Shown: positions 58,951 through 64,000 of the stretch, piece after piece
How positions within the stretch are numbered: the first letter of the stretch is position 1
How the letters are laid out: each line of letters opens with the position of its first letter
DNA from: Photobacterium sp. DA100
GTDB lineage: Bacteria; Pseudomonadota; Gammaproteobacteria; Enterobacterales; Vibrionaceae
DNA length: 64,000 nucleotides
NCBI RefSeq assembly: GCF_029223585.1
Contig: NZ_CP119423.1
Location: 2,294,001-2,358,000 of the forward strand
Reading direction: 5' to 3'
Program-made: the position numbers and the translations under genes
The notes under the pieces: generated by a model
Databases searched by the model: none
Seen by the model: the letters and a program-made list of their open reading frames with translations, nothing else
What the model was told of the DNA's origin: nothing

Positions 58951-60174
58951 ATGACTAAATTCGATAAAGCAAAGCAGATCCTGCTGGCAGGTTTCTGTAT
59001 CAACCTATGTATGGGCATCCTGTATGCTTGGAGTGTTTTCAAGCAAGCTCTAGTTCTCGATATGGGCTGGTCCGATGCAGACGCTTCAATGCCATACTCA
59101 GTTGCTGTAATTACTTTTGCTCTATCTCTTTTGGTAGCTGGTGTTCTTCAAGATCGCATGGGCCCACGCAAGATCCTTATCTTGGGTACGACACTTGTTG
59201 GCTCAGGCATGATCATTTCAAGCTTTGCAACTAGTCCTCTACTTCTTCTAATTACCTTTGGTCTAATGACTGGTGCAGGTATCGGTTTTGGCTATGCGTG
59301 CCTTGCCCCTTCTGCAATGAAGTGGTTCCACCCATCAAAGAAAGGTCTGGTAAACGGCCTAATCGCTGCCGGCTTTGGTTTGGCTGCGGTTTACCTAGCA
59401 CCACTAACTTCGCTGCTAATTGACTCTTTCGGTATCAGCACGAGCTTCCTGATTCTTGGTGTTGCTATCCTGCTAATCTCAGTTCCACTAGCAAGCACTA
59501 TCACTAACCCACCAGAAGGCTACCAGCCACAAACACCTGCTAACTACAAGGCGAAAGCTAGCAAGCCGGTTGACATCCAATGGCGTGCAATGTTGAAAAC
59601 ACCTCAGTTTTACTCGCTATGGGTTATGTTTGCCCTTGCCTCTTCAGCCGGCCTGATGGTTATTGGTAATATCACTCTGATCGCTGCCCAGCAGGCAAAC
59701 ATCACTGAAGCGGCATTCCTTGTCGTTGTCCTGTCAATTTTCAACTCTGGCGGCCGTGTTGCTGCTGGTATGCTGGCAGACAAGATCGGTGGCCTTCGAA
59801 CGCTTACCCTGGCATTTATCATGCAGGGCATCAACATGGCACTATTCGCAAGCTTTGATTCAAGCTTCACGCTAATGGTTGGTGCAGCGCTTGCAGGTGT
59901 TGGTTACGGTACGCTACTAGCCGTATTCCCAACCCTAACCGCTGAGTTCTACGGACTGAAAAACTATGGCGCCAACTTCGGTGTGCTTTACACGGCATGG
60001 GGTGTAAGTGGCTTTATCGGTTCGGCTATTACGGCTATCGCTATGGGCGCTTCAGGTAACTACACCCTGGCGTACAGCATCTGCGCGGTAATGATGGCAC
60101 TGAATGTACTGCTTTCTGTACTAACCAAACCGGTTGATGCCGAGGCCCTAGAGAAAAAACTGGCTCGTGCCTAA
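58951..60174 (+). CDS. OFA-family MFS transporter
   Basis: A 407-residue, 12-helix transporter of the oxalate:formate antiporter family. NLCMGILYAWSVFKQAL near residue 17, RMGPRK in the 2-3 loop, and GFGYACLAPSAMKWFHPSKKGLVNGLI are characteristic. E. coli YhjX, a pyruvate-induced carrier, belongs here, so a monocarboxylate substrate is likely but unproven. I set the start at 58951 (MTKFDKAKQ); an upstream ATG at 58903 adds 16 residues that are not hydrophobic and not family-like. Followed by a terminator. Confidence 0.82.
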   Translation: MTKFDKAKQILLAGFCINLCMGILYAWSVFKQALVLDMGWSDADASMPYSVAVITFALSLLVAGVLQDRMGPRKILILGTTLVGSGMIISSFATSPLLLLITFGLMTGAGIGFGYACLAPSAMKWFHPSKKGLVNGLIAAGFGLAAVYLAPLTSLLIDSFGISTSFLILGVAILLISVPLASTITNPPEGYQPQTPANYKAKASKPVDIQWRAMLKTPQFYSLWVMFALASSAGLMVIGNITLIAAQQANITEAAFLVVVLSIFNSGGRVAAGMLADKIGGLRTLTLAFIMQGINMALFASFDSSFTLMVGAALAGVGYGTLLAVFPTLTAEFYGLKNYGANFGVLYTAWGVSGFIGSAITAIAMGASGNYTLAYSICAVMMALNVLLSVLTKPVDAEALEKKLARA

Positions 60175-60194
60175 ATTTTCCTAACTAGACGATA

Positions 60195-60221
60195 AAAAAG
60201 CACAGCCTCGCTGTGCTTTTC
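60195..60221 (+). terminator. Terminator of the OFA transporter gene
   Basis: A stem AAAAGCACAG / CTGTGCTTTT with a 5-base loop and T-rich tail. Confidence 0.85.
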
Positions 60222-60628
60222 CTTTTTCTTCTCACTCAAGAATTCTCATTCAACAATTCAAGATAGATTCCACATCTTTGACTCAAGTATTAATTGATCA
60301 AATTCGACACCATTGCTTCACTATTGAAGCAATATGAATTTATCGTTTTGTATTATTTGAATTAAATTTCTTCTCCCAGCATTTTCTTATTCACCAGCTC
60401 TTTTAACTTAACTGTTTTCTTTTTTGTTTATTTTTAATAATTGTTGCAGTTTCACTCTCCTTTCCAATTTACGACGCCGTTTCTCCCAAATCAAATACCT
60501 ACGACTTTTTTATCTCATGCTGGTTTCACAAAAGTGATAATTAAGAACCCAGATTTCACTCATCTTTATTGCACGAGGTTTTCTCGTATATAAAAGCAAC
60601 ATTTCGTATTGGACGTTAGGGGTGAGTG
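60222..60628. other. 407-bp AT-rich spacer before the dihaem peroxidase-like gene
   Basis: No gene. T-rich tracts but no recognised operator or hairpin. Confidence 0.4.
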
Positions 60629-63034
60629 ATGAAGAACAACACGTTATTTAAACGTCATCGACTAACAGCCTTAGTAGCAGCTTCAATGTTTGGGTTGGCT
60701 ACCGGGATCGCCAGTGTCAATGCCGAAGTGGTTGAAGGACCTGATTTATCAGGCCTCGGATCACTCAAAGGCATTAAACCGGCTCCCGTACCTGGGCTCG
60801 ATGAATATGTAAAAAATGAAAAAGCAGCCATAAAACTTGGCAAGGCACTGTTTTGGGACATGCAGGCAGGTAGCCAGGGGCAGGCTTGTGCAAGCTGTCA
60901 CTACAGTGCTGGTGCCGATAACCGGACTAAAAACCAAATCAGCCCGGGTCTCAACAATGTTGATGAGACCAAAAGGGAGATTTTTGATCCGACGCAAACC
61001 GGTGTCGGCGGACCTAACTACACGTTAGTGCCAAATGATTTCCCATTCCGTGTTTATGCCAATCCTGATGACCGTGACTCAGAAGTCCTATTCGATTCCG
61101 ACGATGTTGTCTCTTCGCAAGGGGTTGAAGGTCTGGTATTTGACGAACTTTACGGCGGAAGCTTTGGCGACCCGAGGTACTCGGACCGCCGCGAGACCTG
61201 TGACACCGTCAAAGATATTTTCCACGTTGGTGACGTGAGCACTCGCCGTGTCGAACCACGTAATACGCCGACCGTTATCAATGCCATTTTCAACTTCCGT
61301 AACTTCTGGGATGGTCGGGCCAATAATACCTTCAACGGGGTTGACCCATTTGGCCGTCGTAACCAAGAGGCCAAAGTGCTCCATTTTGACCCATATACCA
61401 AATATGTCAGCCAGAAAGAAGTGGATCTGATTAACTCCAGTGCGGCCTCGCAGGCTGTTGGCCCTCCGGGCAGTGCGTTCGAAATGACCTGTGCCAACAA
61501 GGCCTTCAGAGATATGGGTAAGAAACTACTCAATCTCAAACCGCTTGGCCTACAGCAGGTTGACCGCTCGGACAGTGTCTTGGGTTATGACTCGAGCTAT
61601 CCGAACGACGGTCTTCGCTCTCGATACAAAGAGATGATCAAAGACGCCTTCAATATCGAATACTGGGGTTCGGATCAAGACTTTGACGGCTACAGCCAGA
61701 TGGAACAAAACTTCAGCCTGTTCTGGGGCTTGGCAATCCAGCTATATGAAAAAACCTTGATCTCGGACGATTCACGCTTTGACCGTTATATGGATGGCGA
61801 CAAATATGCTCTGACCACCCTCGAGAAAAAAGGCCTGGAGATATTCGTCGATAAAGGCAAGTGCGTGAACTGTCACAGTGGTCCAGAGTTCTCGAAAGCC
61901 ATGACGCACTTGATTGCCGAGGAGCAGGAAGAAGGTCTGGTCGAGCGGATGCACATGGGAGACGGGGGCATCTCGCTCTATGACAACGGCTTCTACAACA
62001 TCGGTGTGACGCCGACCAACCAAGACCTTGGCTTGGGCGGAAAAGACCCTTGGGGGAATCCTCTGTCGCATACCCAGCAGTTTATCGAGAAGCTGTTAGG
62101 TAACGATGTGCCTGATAACTTTGAGGTCGATCCCTGTACCTTTGAAGCCAAGGTGCTTGCAGACGAGCCTTGCGACTCAGAAGCCCACACCAACGCACTC
62201 AAAACGCTTGTCCTAGAGGGTAAAGAGCGAACAGCTGTTCACGGGGCGTTTAAAACCCCCACGCTACGTAACATCGAGCTAACCGGCCCTTACATGCACA
62301 ACGGGAGTATGTCGACACTTTGGCAAGTTGTCGAATTCTACAACCGTGGTGGTAACCGCACCAGCGAAGGCCTTGGCGATTCATCCGGCTTTGGCGATAT
62401 CACGTCCAACCTCGACCCAGACATTCGCAGCCTTGGGTTAACGGACTACGAGAAGAAAGCACTGGTTGCCTTCATGAAATCGCTGACCGATGAGCGTGTT
62501 CGCCAAGAAAAAGCACCATTTGACCATCCACAGCTGTTCATCCCGAACGGTGTTGAAGGGGATGAGTTCTTTGCCGAAACCAACCTCAACGGCTCGCCTA
62601 AAGAAGAGTGGATTGAGATCCCTATGATTGGTGCCTACGGCCGTGCCGCGAAAGGTCTGGAACCGCTCAAGCCATTCCTTGATGGTGCTGAGCCTGACTA
62701 CCAGTCACCGGTATACAATGAGCCGGCGCCGGAACCAGAGCCAGCACCTAAGTACCTGGAAGCCAAGGACGACGAGGTTTCAGCCAAATACGGCTTTACC
62801 ACGAAGATCAAGCCGCTAGACAATGATGTGGCCGGTGACTACGCCATCGACCCACGCAGCATTGTGATCCACAATGCCCCTAGCAGCCGGGACTGCCGTT
62901 ACAGCATCCACTTCGATGGCAGCATTTCGGTGACACCGCTGAAAGACTACGAGATGAGCATGACTTACAGTGTCAAAGACACTAAAGGCAATGAATCTAA
63001 CGTGGCAACAGTGAAGATCAACGTTTACCGCTAA
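60629..63034 (+). CDS. Large dihaem cytochrome c peroxidase/MauG-like protein with C-terminal Ig/cadherin-like domain
   Basis: An 801-residue exported protein (signal peptide to about residue 32, ...ASVNA|EV). Haem sites are CASCH at 87 and CVNCH at 412. CcpA/MauG proteins are usually 320-400 residues; here the two haem motifs are 325 residues apart, so a large insertion fills the N-terminal half. FKTPTLRNIELTGPYMHNG (about 548) is the conserved family segment. After a Pro/Glu-rich linker (EPAPEPEPAP) the last 90 residues form a cadherin/tandem-95-like beta domain (AKDDEVSAKYGFTTKIKPLDND ... VATVKINVYR). The protein may reduce peroxide or modify a partner. The substrate is unknown. Confidence 0.82.
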   Translation: MKNNTLFKRHRLTALVAASMFGLATGIASVNAEVVEGPDLSGLGSLKGIKPAPVPGLDEYVKNEKAAIKLGKALFWDMQAGSQGQACASCHYSAGADNRTKNQISPGLNNVDETKREIFDPTQTGVGGPNYTLVPNDFPFRVYANPDDRDSEVLFDSDDVVSSQGVEGLVFDELYGGSFGDPRYSDRRETCDTVKDIFHVGDVSTRRVEPRNTPTVINAIFNFRNFWDGRANNTFNGVDPFGRRNQEAKVLHFDPYTKYVSQKEVDLINSSAASQAVGPPGSAFEMTCANKAFRDMGKKLLNLKPLGLQQVDRSDSVLGYDSSYPNDGLRSRYKEMIKDAFNIEYWGSDQDFDGYSQMEQNFSLFWGLAIQLYEKTLISDDSRFDRYMDGDKYALTTLEKKGLEIFVDKGKCVNCHSGPEFSKAMTHLIAEEQEEGLVERMHMGDGGISLYDNGFYNIGVTPTNQDLGLGGKDPWGNPLSHTQQFIEKLLGNDVPDNFEVDPCTFEAKVLADEPCDSEAHTNALKTLVLEGKERTAVHGAFKTPTLRNIELTGPYMHNGSMSTLWQVVEFYNRGGNRTSEGLGDSSGFGDITSNLDPDIRSLGLTDYEKKALVAFMKSLTDERVRQEKAPFDHPQLFIPNGVEGDEFFAETNLNGSPKEEWIEIPMIGAYGRAAKGLEPLKPFLDGAEPDYQSPVYNEPAPEPEPAPKYLEAKDDEVSAKYGFTTKIKPLDNDVAGDYAIDPRSIVIHNAPSSRDCRYSIHFDGSISVTPLKDYEMSMTYSVKDTKGNESNVATVKINVYR

Positions 63035-63056
63035 GGTATACTGCCAACATAACCTC

Positions 63057-63084
63057 AAGCCCCGCCGTTGCGGGGCTTTATTTT
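63057..63084 (+). terminator. Terminator of the MauG-like gene
   Basis: A perfect 9-bp stem (AAGCCCCGC / GCGGGGCTT), 4-base loop, T-rich tail. Confidence 0.88.
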
Positions 63085-63328
63085 GGGGTACTGATTTGCG
63101 CGCCATCTCTCATTTCACCCGCCATCTCCCTATTAACAACTTATTAACTAGAACTATTTCAAACTATTTCTATACTGAATAGTGACAGAAAAACAGGCAG
63201 TTATTTTTTACAACTGAAAGAAAGTGCCCATTAGGTGGATAAATCACGGGGATACGCTTTTGGATGTAACTGTTAATAATGGCGATAAAACGTCAATTTC
63301 TCATGATAAGGAATAACAGGACGTAATT

Positions 63329-64000
63329 ATGAAGCAAACCCTCAGCTCAACCTTGGCCGCATCTGCTCTTGCTCTCATTCTTGCTGGCTGTGATAGTGGT
63401 GGAAACAGTCAAGACAAGGAAATGATCCAATCGCTACAGAACAAAATCGAAGCACTTGAACAACAATTAGCCCAGGCTTCTAGCGGCGCCGTTGCGGCTG
63501 TTGATTCCGGAGCGGAAGAACTCAAAGCTAAAATTGCAGAGCTTGAAAAACAGCTTGCAGCAAAATCCGATGGCAACGATAGCGCACCGGTATCTTCAGC
63601 AAGCTCAGATACCTTGGCTAAAATCCAGAAGCAAGGATATCTCCAGTGCGGGGTCACAACCGGTTTGCCTGGCTTCTCCAACCCGAATGAAAAAGGCGAA
63701 TGGGAAGGCATTGATGTCGAGTTCTGCCAGGCGGTGGCAGCCGCTACCCTGGGCGATAAGACCAAGGTGAAATACATCCCGCTGACTGCCAAAGAACGCT
63801 TTACAGCCCTGCAGTCAGGGGAAATAGACCTGTTATCGCGCAATACGACCTGGACCCTTCACCGTGATACTGCATTGGGGATCAACTTTACCGGTGTTAA
63901 CTACTATGACGGCCAAGGCTTCATGATCAACAAAGCCCTTGAGATCGAAAGTGCCGCCGAGCTCGATGGCGCAGCCGTATGCGTGCAGTCAGGAACCACA
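63329..64000 (+). CDS. Amino-acid ABC transporter binding lipoprotein with coiled-coil spacer (3' end outside window)
   Basis: The first 224 residues of a binding protein of the AapJ (general L-amino-acid) type. A lipoprotein signal ends in LILAGC (Cys about 21). Between that and the binding domain lies an unusual stretch of about 70 residues with two heptad-like blocks (MIQSLQNKIEALEQQLAQ and AEELKAKIAELEKQLAAK). The binding domain begins at about 90: KIQKQGYLQCGVTTGLPGFS, GIDVEFCQAVAAATLGD, LTAKERFTALQSGEIDLLSRN. AGGA lies seven bases before ATG 63329. It is expected to head an aapJQMP-type operon to the right. Confidence 0.82.
   Translation, partial: MKQTLSSTLAASALALILAGCDSGGNSQDKEMIQSLQNKIEALEQQLAQASSGAVAAVDSGAEELKAKIAELEKQLAAKSDGNDSAPVSSASSDTLAKIQKQGYLQCGVTTGLPGFSNPNEKGEWEGIDVEFCQAVAAATLGDKTKVKYIPLTAKERFTALQSGEIDLLSRNTTWTLHRDTALGINFTGVNYYDGQGFMINKALEIESAAELDGAAVCVQSGTT

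Overview
The window reads as a chromosomal segment of a marine gammaproteobacterium, most likely Vibrionaceae and Photobacterium-like. This is inferred from the gene families (torECA, DUF2986, OFA and GltS transporters, GalR paralogues), the moderate GC with AT-rich spacers, and close resemblance of many products to enterobacterial and vibrio proteins. I saw no rRNA, tRNA, CRISPR array, prophage or intact insertion sequence.

Layout. 1-2.6 kb: end of a ynjCDF operon (ABC transporter plus CDP-alcohol phosphatidyltransferase). 2.7-6.5 kb: MelB-type permease and GH36 alpha-galactosidase, each with its own GalR-type operator. 7.2-15.2 kb: UhpABC hexose-phosphate sensing system followed directly by AfuABC, an ABC importer that probably does the uptake UhpT does in E. 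coli. 15.9-22.6 kb: LamB-like porin, MalM-like lipoprotein, LacZ and a GalR paralogue. 22.7-25.4 kb: DUF2986 protein, PunR and PunC. 25.7-28.7 kb: artPIQM arginine importer. 29.2-33.1 kb: torECA TMAO respiration. 33.2-38.4 kb: DUF5666 lipoprotein, a second GalR, HD hydrolase, a small exported protein, an outer-membrane protein remnant, and GFA and VOC proteins. 38.5-42.2 kb: GPH transporter, clan-A glycoside hydrolase and a divergent LacI regulator with a striking operator array. 42.3-48 kb: acetyltransferase, chemoreceptor, patatin and small orphan genes. 48.2-52.7 kb: galETKM. 53.2-56.3 kb: a GGDEF-EAL protein. 56.9-64 kb: GltS, YdcH, OFA transporter, a large MauG-like dihaem protein, and the start of an amino-acid binding lipoprotein.

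How the genes fit together. Roughly a third of the window is galactoside metabolism. Alpha-galactosides enter by MelB and are cut by GH36. Beta-galactosides probably enter through the LamB-like porin and are cut by LacZ. Released galactose goes through GalM, GalK, GalT and GalE. GalR-type operators (core AANCGNTT) lie before melB, the alpha-galactosidase gene, the porin gene, galE and one galR, so these dispersed units probably form one regulon read by two GalR paralogues, with CRP input at lamB and galE. The Uhp-Afu block and the GPH/hydrolase/LacI block are separate carbohydrate modules with their own control.
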